64,000 bases of DNA from Sceloporus undulatus (taxonomy: Eukaryota > Chordata > Lepidosauria > Squamata > Phrynosomatidae). The translations under genes were made by a program, and so were the position numbers. The stretch spans positions 172,106,314 through 172,170,313 of the forward strand of contig NC_056524.1 in assembly GCF_019175285.1 (NCBI RefSeq), given 5' to 3'. Below the pieces are notes generated by a model, which searched no databases, was not told where the DNA came from, and was given only the letters and a program-made list of their open reading frames with translations. Below are positions 15,001 to 28,574 of the stretch, piece after piece (position 1 is the stretch's first letter; every line of letters begins with the position of its first letter).

Positions 15001-18000
15001 TCCAATACGTGGCGCAAAGGGGCAGCCTGTATCCCACCAATGACACCATATAGGCTTAAATGCAATTGCTAGTCCCAAGTAAAGCAGATCAATGGATTAC
15101 TACAAACTTGATAAATCAACACCTATATAATTCAGTGAATTTGCTCTGGCTGGGACTAGTAACTGGATATAGGGCACAGATTTTCCATACTCTTACACAA
15201 AGTTAGGATGAGGTTTCACTTGGAAGCAGAGCTAAAGGAAACATATCTGAACTAGTTTAGAGAGTGTACAGGTCAGTGCAAAATTCCAAAAAGATATGCT
15301 TTGGCTCACCTTGTGGGTATCTGCAGAAATGCTGGTGACACCCTCCACTTGGAAATCAAAAGGGTGTTTTAGCGGGAACCCTGCCTTCTCCATAAAGACA
15401 ATAAGAAAGCCTCCAAGGCAGGCATCCACGTGGAGAGGAATATTATATTCTCTGGCAAGCTATGGCAAGATAAATAAATAAATAAATAAATAAATAGGTT
15501 TGATTTCATAAGCTAAATGAAAGCAAAGTACATACTCCTTGCAGAGGTGAACCCTAAAAAAATATCAATAATATTTTAGGTTTTATATTTGGAAAAATCT
15601 AGGCATTCTTCCTTAGAAAGATACAGTGGTTTTCCCTGAAATATTTCATCTCAAACTGTGAGCTCCAAGTAGGGAAAAATCAAAATTCTTGCAGCAGTTT
15701 TCTAAAGACTTGGGATTGTATTCATTTATACCAGTACTTGCCCACACAAGCACTCTTTGCAGGTACTTTGCATGAATGCCGTAAACTTTTGCATTCATGG
15801 GCGCAGGCTGCAGTTTAGGCAACTATGTAATGCACATATACCTGGACTACGGAAAAAGATAAAATGTGTGTTTACGGATGTTCTCTTTCTACAACAAAAC
15901 AATGGCAACCTCAACTAAATATGATCTTTAGGATTCCAATGGAATACAGTAGGCCCTCCGGAACCGCAAGCTCTGGGTCCTCAAATTCAGCCAACCATGG
16001 ATCCAAAAAAATCACCCCCCTCCCCCCCAAAAACACCCAGCCACCAGCCAGGAAGTTTTGCCACAGCCAGCAAATTTGCAGCTGTGGGTGGCTGTGTGCT
16101 TGCAAGGGGAAAAGGTGGTGTGACCAGCAGCCCATACAATCCCTTCCAGGGTTCCCAGAAGACACTGAAGTGTCTGCATTCACATTGCTACCATTTAATA
16201 CTGATCATCTGCATTTTCTGCAGGGTCCTGAAACCAAATTCTGCCAATACTGAGGATCTGCTGTGGAGGCTTCAAGACTGCGGGAATTCAATTTCTGATT
16301 TCCTTTTTATGAAAAACTACAGAATAAAATAAAGAATAAAATAAAAGGTTACCTTTGCTACTTCCTCGACTGGGTCCATGACCCCATGAGGAAACTGAGG
16401 TGCTGAACAGACCAGCATAGCTGTATTCTTGGAAATGGCTCTCTTCATTGCCTGAAAATTTTAGAGGAAAATTATTGGAAAAAGGAAAACATACAATATA
16501 TACCAATCTTCCATATTTCAGGGAGTTAAAAACATGCCAGTCAAAAAGAGTAACTTTTTTCAAAAAGACCACTTATTTCCTTATTTTATCTAATCTTTAT
16601 TACTGGTAGATTTCTGAATAATACCAAGAGGATACCTTAACATCCACTTGCATAGATTTGGTCAATGGAATGTGCACAATCTTCATCCCAAAATAATGAG
16701 CAGCTTTATCGAACGCCGCATGCACACTTTTGGGAACAAGCCTAGGATGAGGGGAAAAAACAGAAATCAATGCATCTCAGAGAATGGTGTGCAGTTGTTC
16801 AAAATGTATTTATTTCTCCTTTTCTTCCCTCCTTTCCCATATAAAAATAAACTGGCAAAAAGGGAGATCATAAAGTTTGAAATCCAACATCTCCTCAATG
16901 TGATGTAAACATCCGCACGTGGAGATAAACTATACAAGCTAGCCACCAGAATAGTAACACTGCACATCACATATCACTGACTAGGTGCTGTTGTACAATG
17001 TACAGTGCTGTGCTATAAACAACCACAAACGTGCAGTGCATAACTGCAATGCTACTGCATATGCAATTCCATTTCCACCACTATCAGCAGAAGACACACA
17101 TTGCTCTATGGCAAATAATTCAGCCCACATGCATCACTAACAGGATGCCAGCCAAAGAAAGTTATATTCATGCGATGGACCACCTGCAAATTCCATTTAT
17201 TAATCACTTTTGTATCCTGCCATTCATCTAAGTATCATAAAGGCAGCATTCACAATTGTTATGAACACCATAATTTTGTAAAGCAGGATCAAGCTGAGAA
17301 ACGGTGACTGACTCAAAGTCACTAAATGACTTTGCAGTTGAATGGAGATTTCACCCTGAGTCTCCTGGTCCTAGGACAACACTCTAACCACTGTATCACA
17401 AGGTTTCATGTTAAATGACCCCAAACCTTCTCACTCTTCCCTTTAACCACTTCTATAGCACAACTGATACAACAGACTAGAGAACTGCACATCTCATTTT
17501 ACATGCCAAGCCAGGGTTTTGATTCACACTTATTCTGTTGCCCATAAAGGAGCTTAGGTTTCAGAGTTTACTTCTTCATCTCTGACACTCAGCAATGATT
17601 TTATTTCAAAGGCATAGATAATAACCACCTACTGCAATGATTTAAACAAGCAAACAATGAACAAACACAAACAATCCCATCCAAATGTTACCCCTAATCG
17701 GTCTCTGTGTTGGACCAGGTGACTCTTTGAATCTCTCCCAGCTCTTTGGTTCTGTCTTATTCCAAAATTTAGAAGAGGGGGGAAATTATAATAGATCAGT
17801 GCCACTTGAAGTAGTTGTCCCTGCAGGTTACAAAATACCCAGCAGATGGCAGCAGATGATGTTTGCCCTGACACATTATTTCTCCTTAGGGTTTGGTATC
17901 TCTAAGCAAATCAGTGTTAAAATATCAGAAGCCTTTCCATCCTGAAAACTTGCAATGAAATGCTTCCAGCCTGAATGCTTGTCATTCCAGCAATGTGGCA

Positions 18001-21000
18001 AAGACAATTATTCCCCCCTCCCCCCAAAATTAATGAGCAATGAGACTTGCTCACAGGATCACTAGTGAAAGGGGAGTGTCACTGGCAAGCTTCTTTAGAG
18101 AAGAATAGCAAATGCACAATTTAAAAGTATTCACCACTTCTGCTCAGGAAAGGATGACAATTAAAATGCTCCAGGTGCATGACAGACTATCTGTACTAAG
18201 GTCAATGGTAGCAGAGAGTGAGATATAAACTTTTTGCAGAATGCTGTCTTCAGATAATAATTTTCAAAGTTCTGCAAGTCAGTTCTTCAAAGTAGAAACA
18301 AACAAGGAACAGAAGCAATTTATTTCAATGCACTTTCTCTAAAGATGAACCCAAAAGAGTTCATCTGAGGATGCAATCAACTAACTATATTTATTATTTA
18401 ATTTGTTTTCCACATTTCTCCCAACATGGGATCCAACATTTTAAAAAGGACAATCAATTAAAAAGCTATCAGTAAAAAAGTTAATACACAATTAAAATTC
18501 TATTTAAAAACACTAGTTAAAATGTTAAAAGCAGTTTAAAAAACAACATAATAAAACATTAACAACACCCTCCATTAAAAACTCAGTCTGCCACATCACA
18601 TTAAAAACTAAAAGCCTCCTTTAAATAAAACGATCTTTACCTGCCAGGGGAAAGACAGCAGGTAGGAGTCCAACCAGACCTCTTGTGGAATGGAGATCCA
18701 CAACCTGGGAGCAGCCACAGAGAAGGCTCTCTCCCATGTCCTCACCAGGCATGCCTCTGATGGCGGTGGGACTAAGAAAAGGCCTTCTCCTGCAGATCTT
18801 AGAGCTCAGGCAGGTTCATATAGAAAGATATGCTTTTTTTTTTTCCAAATAGTCTGGACCCAAGCTGAGGAAGGCTTTTAAAGTTGTATCTTCAAAACCA
18901 TTTAGGTTATTAAAATACACAACCTAAACCAGTTAATAGATATGTTATCAATATAAATATATTTTCAGAAACTTTGCAAAAGTTAGATTTAAACAACTGC
19001 AGAACTAATTCTTTCTGTTCAGACTTGCATGTTCTAAGGCAGTAGTCCTCATGCTTTATGACAACCGATTTGTGAAAAGTGAAGGAGTTTTAAAAGCAGC
19101 TTATAATATGGCAAGAGAATCAAGGCACAGAAATTCTTCAGTACACTTTAAAACAGTGATAGCTCCCTTATGTGGGAAGCTGTGATACCAAAAAAGTAAC
19201 ATTGCTCAACTCTGGCCACGGCTGTTAGAATTCAGGAGTTTCTAAAATTTCAAAATAGTTTCCAATCTCATTGCCTTCAGTGTTGTTCTTTGCCCAGTAT
19301 TTGAGATGTTAAAGCAGTATGTGAGCCACATAAAAGAGGAAGATGATTTTTTTTTTAAATTGTCTGGTTTATCAGGTTCAAATGGCACAATAAGTCATCT
19401 GAAGTACTTCTATTACTTCAAAAATAGACCTAAAATTTTCTGCAGACTTCCTCATGGCCATAGCAGATGAGAAGGGGGAAAGGCACAAATAAAGAGTCTG
19501 GCTAGGCTCATTCCTGGCTTGGGTAAACCTAATATGATATTTGAAAACTGCCAAAGAGAGAAAGAGTACAAGAAATGATACATACATTTCTGGGTGCTTG
19601 ATTCCTTTTTCATAAGCCATGTTTCTGTAAGCTTTACATGCCATCAAAATGCTTTCTGTACCACCAGAGGTCATCTGTTAATAGGGAATTAAAACCATGT
19701 GGAGTTATTATATATGAACAACAATGCAGTATTATATTGCGGTTTCACAGTGCCTCATTCTCAGAAACTCCTGCTCTGAAAGTGGGAGTCTCTATGAGCT
19801 GACCTGTGCATGTGTACATGTGTGTGTGCTCACATACATAGAAAACATGGAGAGCAACTTGCAACCCACAACCCCTATCAGCCCTAGCAAGCACACACAA
19901 CAGAGGATGGGAACTGCTGTCCAACCTCATCTGTGGGGTCATTATTTGCTTATCCCATTATTTCCTTACAACACATATTGATTAAAGGAGATGATCCAGT
20001 CTTAAGGCAGTAGAGTTTCACAGGTCTGGACCACACACACATGATTTACACTACAGAAAGAAAGCGCTCCTAGCTAGACTATAATTAAGTAACTGCAAAA
20101 CCTGCAAAAAACCCAAAACAAAACAAAAATGCAAAAGAAAAACCTGGTCTTCTCATAAGCATGAATGCCAACTGTTTGCAGAAAGTGTCTAATCAAATGG
20201 AAACAGAAGTTGTGATAAGGCCCTGTTTCGGGGCATGTTAGAGTTAGGAAACTCATTGAAACGTTCAAGGAATTTAAGAAAGACTGAGGTTTGTTTAGAT
20301 AGTTCAATGGGAAATTTTAAAGCAAAGTTTTTATTGGCTCCATCTTGCAAAATCAAGTCGTTGCCTCCCTCTCCATCACTATTATTCAAAAGTGACTTCG
20401 AACAGTCCAGCTGCCTAGTTTAGAAATAAATAGTATAAGAAAAGGCCCGACTTTTGTATTGTAAAGATGTGATTGCTCATCTTGTGACATAATTAGAAAG
20501 TAAGAATGGTGGAAGAATATTGTGAATGTCTACACAAAATGTTCTTGTGTAGTTAACCTTTATGCTTTCCTCCTCCCCCCCCTTTTTTTCTGGCCATGTT
20601 GATTAAAGACTAAGAGCAACACCACAGACATAATTTCAAGCAAACTTTAAGCAATTTTAAGTAAATCACATCAAAAACAGGAATCACATATGGGATATAA
20701 CCATTCTCTTAACCCCTTCTTTAAGCTCTGTGCTCAACTGTAGCCTATACAAGAGGTGGGGGAATCTTTGACCTTTCAAATGGTTTATTTGTCTCCTAAA
20801 ACCTTTCATTTTATTGACTGATTTATTAAAATATTTATATCCCACCATATATCCAAGGTTCTCAGGGCAAAGTACAACAAAATTAATTTAAATCATTTAA
20901 GCTAGTAAGAGCAATTTGAGTAGTCTATAAACATATGAAACAATCTTACTTGTTAAAACACAGAAGTTTATAACCAGTTTGAACAGTTTAAGACAATTTA

Positions 21001-24000
21001 AAGCCATGCACAGATGCAGATTTGGATTAAATCAGCTAGGCCCTAGAGCAGAGGTTCTCAAACTGTGAGGCTGGACCCCCAGGTGGATCCCAGACTTGGA
21101 AGCTCTGATCCCTCTCCTCCTCCTCTCCAAACATTTTCCGTATAGAGAGGAAGATGCCACACCAGGTGCCAGGGCAGAGAAGGCCCTCCCCGCTGACCCC
21201 CACAGTATATGCCCACAGGTAGGCTTTGCCATAACCCGCCCCCCCCCCCCGGTGACCAGCACGCTTTTGGGGGGCCCCCTCCCGGTCACGGTCCGGTTTG
21301 GGCCCCCACCCGTGGCCTGGTCCCCTGTTTGGAGGCCCTCTCCGGCACATTGGCCGCTGGCCGTAATGCGACTGCTGCAGCGTCAACCCACCTCTCCTCC
21401 AGCTCCGCCTTCCTCCTCTTCCTCGCTCCAGGGCGCGGTCTTTGAATGCCGCCCAGGCCTCAGTAGGGGTCAGCGAGAGCGCGCACGCGGGGAAGGAAGT
21501 GGGGCAGGCGTGGCGCGCTGCCGCTGGCCCCTACTGAGGCCTGGGCGGCATTCAAGCCCGCTCCCTGGAGGCGCGCCTGCAGGCTCCAGGGCAGGGAGAG
21601 AAGGGTCTCTCTCTCCAAGGGAGACCCTTCTCTCCCTGCCTTGGGGCTTGCCCCCCGCCGGCCAGGAGGCTCCAGGGCAGGGAGAGAAGGGTCTCTCCTC
21701 CAAGGGAGACCCTTTTTTCCCTGCCTTGCAGCTTGCCCTCTCTTTTCTCCTCCCTCTTCTTCGTCTCCTCCCTCCTCCTCCTCTCCTCCCCTTCTTCTCT
21801 TCTCCTCCTCTTCCTCTCTTTCTTTCCACCTCATCCTTCCCTCTTCCTCCCCTTTTTCTTCCTCTCTAACTTCCTCTCTTCCTCCTCCTCCTTTTCCCCC
21901 TCTTCCCCTCCTCTCTTTCCTCCTTTTCTTCTTCTCCTCTTCCTTCCTCCTCTCTCTTCCACTCTTCCTCCTCTTCTGGTTTGACCAGAAAGGGAAGATA
22001 TTTCTGCCATCTGTTTTGGAATAATGCCAAATGTCCTCCATTTTATCATCCTAAGAATCAGGCATTTATATGAATTTTTTTAAAAAAAAAACATCATTTT
22101 TGTGTCCCTCCATTTTTTAAAAATGTGTCCTCCATTTGTGAAAATTTTGTCCTACGTTTGTCCTACATTTGTCCCAGTTCGGAGGTCCTGACTTATGGCA
22201 ACCCTACCCACAGGGCCATGCTAGCTGCGGATTCTGGGAACCATTTGGACAATGTTGGCTGGGGATTCTGCTAATTAAAATCCAAAACATGGGAAGAGCC
22301 AAAGATAACCCCTCCCCTGGGACAGAAGCATTGGTTTTTCTACTTTCTAATACAATATTATTTCTTGGCATTTATGAATCACAGCCACACTGCGTTTGCA
22401 ATATAATGTGCACTCAGCTGACTTTAATGACTCAACAACAGATGACAACTTTTTCATTCAAATACTAATATCAAATTTAGGCCATGCTAAGCAAAAGAAC
22501 AGGCAGTCATTGTGCGATTCCTAGTTCTTGAGACACAGTAGTAACAACTTTGTCATTTTAAATTACGAATTCTATACATATCTACAACACCACTGAAAAC
22601 AAAACTGACTAACTTTCAACAATGGCTATTTCTGTATAACTTTCAGATAAAAGGGTACAGTGGCCAATATGCCATATTGCTATTAAATGCTAGTCCCACA
22701 GTGTGTATTTTTTTTAAATATATATATTTCATGAAAAAACAGTGTCCACCTCCCCCCCCCCCCCCATCCCCACAAAAGCAGCTCTTTTAATACTTCCTAC
22801 ATGTGTTACAAACTAATTTCTCAGGTTAAATCTTATCTGAGAACCAGAGTGGTTTAGTGGTTTGAGTGCTGGATTACGACTGGAGATCTAGGTTCAATTC
22901 CTTACCTAACCATGGAAACCTACTCGGTGATCTTTTTTTAATATAGAATCATAGAGTTGGAAGAGACCACAAGGGCCATCCAGTCCAACCCCCTGCCAGC
23001 AGGAAATCTAAATCAAAGCATCCCTGGCAGATGGCCATCCAGCCTCTGCTTAAAGACCTCCAAGGAGGGAGAATCCACCACTGTCCCGAGGGAATGTGTT
23101 CCACTGTCAACACCCCTTACTGTCAGGATGTTCTTTCCTAATTGTTGAGGTGGAATCTTTTTCCTGGAGCTTGCATCCATTGTTCCGCATTCTAAGCCTC
23201 TGGAGCAGCAGAAAACAAGCTTGTTCCCTCCTCAACATGACATCCCTTCAAATATTTAAACAGGGCTATCATATCACCTCTTAACCTTCTCTTCTCCAGG
23301 CTAAACATCCCCAGCTCCCTAAGTCGTTCTCATAGGACATGGTTTCCAGACCTTTCACACCATTTTAGTCACCCTCCTTTGGACACACTCCAGTTTCTCA
23401 ACATCCTTTTTGAATTGTGGTGCCCAGAACTGGACACAATTTCCAGGTGGGGCCTGACCAAAGCAGAATACTGTGGCACTATTATTTCTCTTGATCTATA
23501 CACTACACTTCTATTGATGGAGCCTAAATCACATTGGCCTTTTTAGCTGCCGCATCACACTGTTTGACTCATGTTCAACTTATGGTCTACTTGTACTCCT
23601 AGATCCCTTTCACACATAGTCTCGTTCAGACCATGTGTGCCCATCCTATATCTGTGTATTTCATTTTTCCGCCCTAAGTGCAGTATTAAATTTCATTTTG
23701 TTAGCTTTGGCCCAGCTTTCTAGCCTATTCAAGTTGTTTTGAATTTTGATCCTGTCCATCTTGAGTGAGTCACACATTCTCAGCTTCAGAAAACCCTGTG
23801 ATAGAGTCGCAATAAGTCAGAAACAATTTGAAGGCACACAACAACAAAATTTTATCTATCAACACACTATTTGTTGTATCAACAGGCCAGGCCTTTCCAA
23901 AAGCTTCTACTGCCAAACATTGTTCAATTCCATTTGGCTTATGAAACTCACACTACCCTTGTTACAAGGGGGAAGATCTTGTGGTTGTAAAGGAGCTTGC

Positions 24001-27000
24001 TCAACTTGTACCTCTGCATCACTGTCATCACAAAAATCTACTGTATAGTTTGTTAATAAAACCAATTTATTAGGACCAACTAAAATGTCACAAAATGTGA
24101 AAATTTTCAAGTTCTCCAGAACTCATTGGGTTAAGTGGTACCAAATATAATAAAATATGAAGTCAGGGAATTTCGGGAAAAATGTTCAAAAATTAGGCTA
24201 TGAGGTCCTGTTAATCTAAACCCCAAAAACAAGATTACAGACTGACTGAATCACTGGTAGATATGTAAATAACAGGTTACTCCTAACAGTGCACATTAGA
24301 GTGAAGAATCAAGGGTATTTCTTAATTTCTAAAGAAGACTGGCAGAAACTCAAGAAATAAGTCCACTGTCTCAGATGAAATGCAATGGTTCCTAAATTGT
24401 CACACAGCCAAAGCATAATCATGACAGCAAGCCAAGACATTGGCCTCAATAACCAGAAAGCAATTGCTAGACTCAAACAGGGCAGACCCATTCAATCAAC
24501 AGAATTTATATAAGTTTTGATTCATCAAACTATCCTTAATGCAACACATCTATTCTAGTTGGATTTAGGCCAAGGAGGGAGCAGCAAATATTCAGGTATG
24601 TTTGTCAATGGAGAGAGGTAACAGCCTTGTTTTCCTTTCAACAGGAACCATTTTATGAATGGGACGTAGGTAGGAGAGGAAAAGACAGGGAAAAGAGAGG
24701 TGAATGGGATATTACACATAAGCAGCAGCAGATCTCAGGATTCGTTGGTTGTACAATAATGCTGTTTTATAAGCTGAGCAAGGATATGCCATTTTCTTTG
24801 TTTATTCTTGCTTAGCTAATATGTTAGGTGAGGTTTCTTCAAGGGAGGCAATAGCTGGGAGATGCCTGTGTACTGGCTTTTGTTGACTGGTCGGTATTAT
24901 CTAGTAATGTGTTGTTGTTTTGTCCATGGTGAGGCAACACCAATTGGCAAGGTTAGGGTTAGAAAATTTAATTACAAGGACATGGGATCACTTCTCAGGT
25001 TTGTTCACTCAGCTCTGTACTATGCTGACATCTTCTTATGCACATTTCATACTAATTGTGACACTGCTTCTCTGAGGGGAGCCAAAGAAAGAGAGAGACA
25101 GAGGAAGAGACAGATGTCTGAGTAGAGAGGGAGAAGAAAGTATTACTCAAGTAAGCTGTTGGTTCTTTATTTATGAAATTGATGCAGGTTTAAATGATGC
25201 ACTATTTAAAGAGGTGGCACTATTCAGTGGTTATTATGTAAATATGCTGCAAGGTGAAACTATGTGGGCCTCAAACATTCTTGGAACAACCATAGAGGAA
25301 GTAGCAAGTAAATTGTAGCACATGCAAGTCAAAGAGGAGCTGAATTATAATAGTCATGACTAAGGCATGGTTGTTAAACCTCGTGATTCATCTATGCTGC
25401 ACCCTTGTACATGTACATTGCCTGAAAATCCTTCAGTGCTAAGTAATGAAAAACTGATTAAGCCATTCTGAAAGACAGACAGATAGACAGATAGAAAAGA
25501 GGTAGCTTTGTTTCTGTGTATAAGCAGCCTTCTCTTATCTAAAAAAATCACTCATAATTTCACAAATACAGATTTTAGTTGTAAAACATTTACAGCAAGA
25601 ATAGAAGTCAGAATAACATACAGTGATTGGGATGGAAACATGAAATTTGTAACATCTGGGTTTTTTTAAAAAAAAAGAACTCCAGTTATATGCAAGCATT
25701 TTCCTCTCTGTCTCTTCAGCAGAGGATTCAGGTAGCCATTATCTACAACCAAAAGTCAAACACAGTAACACAACATTATTGAATAACTCAACAAATAATG
25801 GATGCACAGCCAAGAATGGATCCGATAAATACTGTTTTGCATCTTCTGAAAGCTTCATTTCTGCAAGTTTTATTTAGTGATTATTTGTCCTGAGATTGAT
25901 TGTGACTAGTGGTGAAGAAAATGAGCTGCTGGAGTTCCCAGGAAGTTTCTTTTTCTCAGTCTAATTTCCCTGTCACCTACAATATGAAGGTGATAATCCA
26001 AATTGCTGGAAAGGTATACTAAGAAAACACGTGAACCACTCTGAATGGGGGTGGAGGAATGCTATATAAATGCATGTGCTTATCAGAGGAAATTATTCAG
26101 TTGACTGGAGCAGGTACTTTACCCCACACAACAACCTTGAAAGATAGCCTGGAATGTTTTCTACTCAGAACAATTGTCATTAACTTTCTACCCATGTCCC
26201 AAGTCCTTTAAATTATCTGCCTCCATTCAATGTTGCCCCATTTTATAGCAGCTCCATTTCTACATATTGCACGAAAACATACACTTGCAGCAAGATTAGT
26301 TTTGGACGAAGTTAGTTAAAGATATTGGGAACACCTTGCAACATCTGATCTCAGCTTTAATTGCCAATCAGCACACCATTCTGTTCAGCCCATGTTCAAT
26401 TACAATACTTAGTGGCCTTCCTTATGCTACTGCATGGGAGTTCCCTGCTTTTCTAGCTGCAGCACCTTAACTAGGTGACAGTCTTCTGGCTGTAGGCCAC
26501 CAGCCATGACTGGACATTACTGTCTAACAGTAGTGGTCTTACTGTGCTGCTGATCATATGGATTCAAATTGCCTTAGGAAAATCTTCATGACAATATGAA
26601 CTGTTCAGCAGTGGAAGGTATGGCCTGGCAAGCTGGTGACTCTTCTTTACTGGAGGTTTTTAAGCAGAGGTTGGATGGCCACAGGGGGGGATTTAACAGA
26701 GGCTTCCTACACTATATGGCCTTGGGATTCATTACAACAATGGTGTCTGATTAACTGGAAGCAACCAAATACAGTTGGACCTCCTTATCCACGGATTTTT
26801 TATCCACAGATTCAAGCATCCACAGCTTTAAAATATTCCAAAAAAATATAAATTCCAAATAGCAAACCTTGATTTTTTCCCCCCATTTTATATGAGGGAC
26901 ACCATTTTACTATGCCATTGTATTTAATGGGCCTTGAGCATCCACGGATTTTCTTACCCACAGGGGGGTCTTGGAACCAAACTCCAGCGGATAACAAGGG

Positions 27001-27279
27001 CCCACTGTACAATAGGTAAGAAAGAGAGGATAGCAAATGTCACAGTTTCACTCTGGCAGATGCAGAAGAGTATACTAGAATGCAGATCTGTCTTTTATTC
27101 ATTGTCTGTTTCTTTAAAACTGCAAACACCCTTAGCAAACACCTGGTTGGCATCCATAGTTCATGCAAAACACCAGATATCTTTCCCAGGGCTTCCAGAT
27201 CCACACAATACAAAGACCTCTGATATACAGAGTCTGCTAGAAATAACCAAAGCTATCCTCTTTTAAATTAATACCTTTC

Positions 27280-27324
<45 letters not shown>

Positions 27325-27430
27325 GCTTTATTTGTATACCACTTTTCTAGCCCATCTCCTACCTGAAAAAAGGTAATATAAGAGATTTCCTAGCTAAACT
27401 TCACCACCTCTAGAATCTCAAAATACTGTG

Positions 27431-27483
<53 letters not shown>

Positions 27484-28201
27484 GACCTCTGCATTGTGAG
27501 TACTTTCCCCTCTAGGAGTTTAATGTTGTTGTTTTTTAAGCTTTTTAACTTTTAATTTTGATCTCTCTCTCTCTCTCTCACCTCCTTCCTTTAATTTTTG
27601 TCCACCATTCAGCTGCATGCATCATTATATCCGCTCGGCACTTTGATCATGTTTCTCCTCTATTATCATCCCTTCACTGGCTCCCTTTCCCCTTCCGTAT
27701 TCAGTGTAAGCTTCTGTTGTTGACTTTTAAAGCCCTGCATAGGCTGGCCCCTCCTTATTTATCTGAACTTCTTTCTCCTCACATTCCCACTCATACCCTC
27801 CATTCTGGTAGTCAAGGTCTGCTGTCCCAGCCAAGGATTTTCACTGTCCCGTCCCAGATTCGTCCCTTCTCACTTACTGCCCCTCACTCCTGGAACCTCC
27901 TTCCCCCACAAGCACAGGTCATCACTTCTTTGACCAGTTTCAAAACTGAGTTGAAGCCTATATTTTTCAGGGAAGCATTTCCAGGCATTGTGTGATTGTT
28001 TATCTGATATTTGATATGATATCTGATGTTTTTAATCTATTGCATGCTTATTTTATCTAATTCTATTTTGTATTATTATCTACTGTTTTATATGTATTTT
28101 GTTATTATCCTCTAGAATGTACGCCATTGGCAGGTTTCATTTTTATCAATTTTATTGATTGTATGTACAGCACTGTATAAATCTACAGTGCTATATAAAT
28201 A

Positions 28202-28252
<51 letters not shown>

Positions 28253-28525
28253 AGTGGAACCTCGCCATATGTGGGGGATCCGTTCCGGATCCCGCCGCAT
28301 ATGGCGATTTCCGCCTATGCTCGAGCCCCATTGTAAACAATGGGGCTCGTGCACGGCGGCACAGAGGTGAGCGGGGTGCAACGGGCGCGCGCGCGGCGCA
28401 ACAGGTGCACACGCCCATTCAACTGAATGGGACACGCCGCCCCTTCTGCCCCGCGCGCACCCAGCGGCTTGAGCGCGTATGCTCAAAGCTGCTTAAAAAA
28501 AGTCCGTGTATGCGGAGGCCCCACT

Positions 28526-28574
<49 letters not shown>

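Noticed and set aside
14639-15078. Open frames of 91-136 codons on both strands
   Set aside because: They overlap one another inside a GC-rich foldback repeat and resemble no protein.
21096-21869. 257-codon open frame, and long overlapping frames on the other strand
   Set aside because: The frame spans GC-rich hairpins and a polypyrimidine tract. The product is low-complexity (P, S, L), and frames of similar length exist on both strands.
27431-27483. CRISPR-like or regulatory short tandem repeat
   Set aside because: It is a simple (CTAT)n microsatellite with no spacers, in vertebrate DNA.
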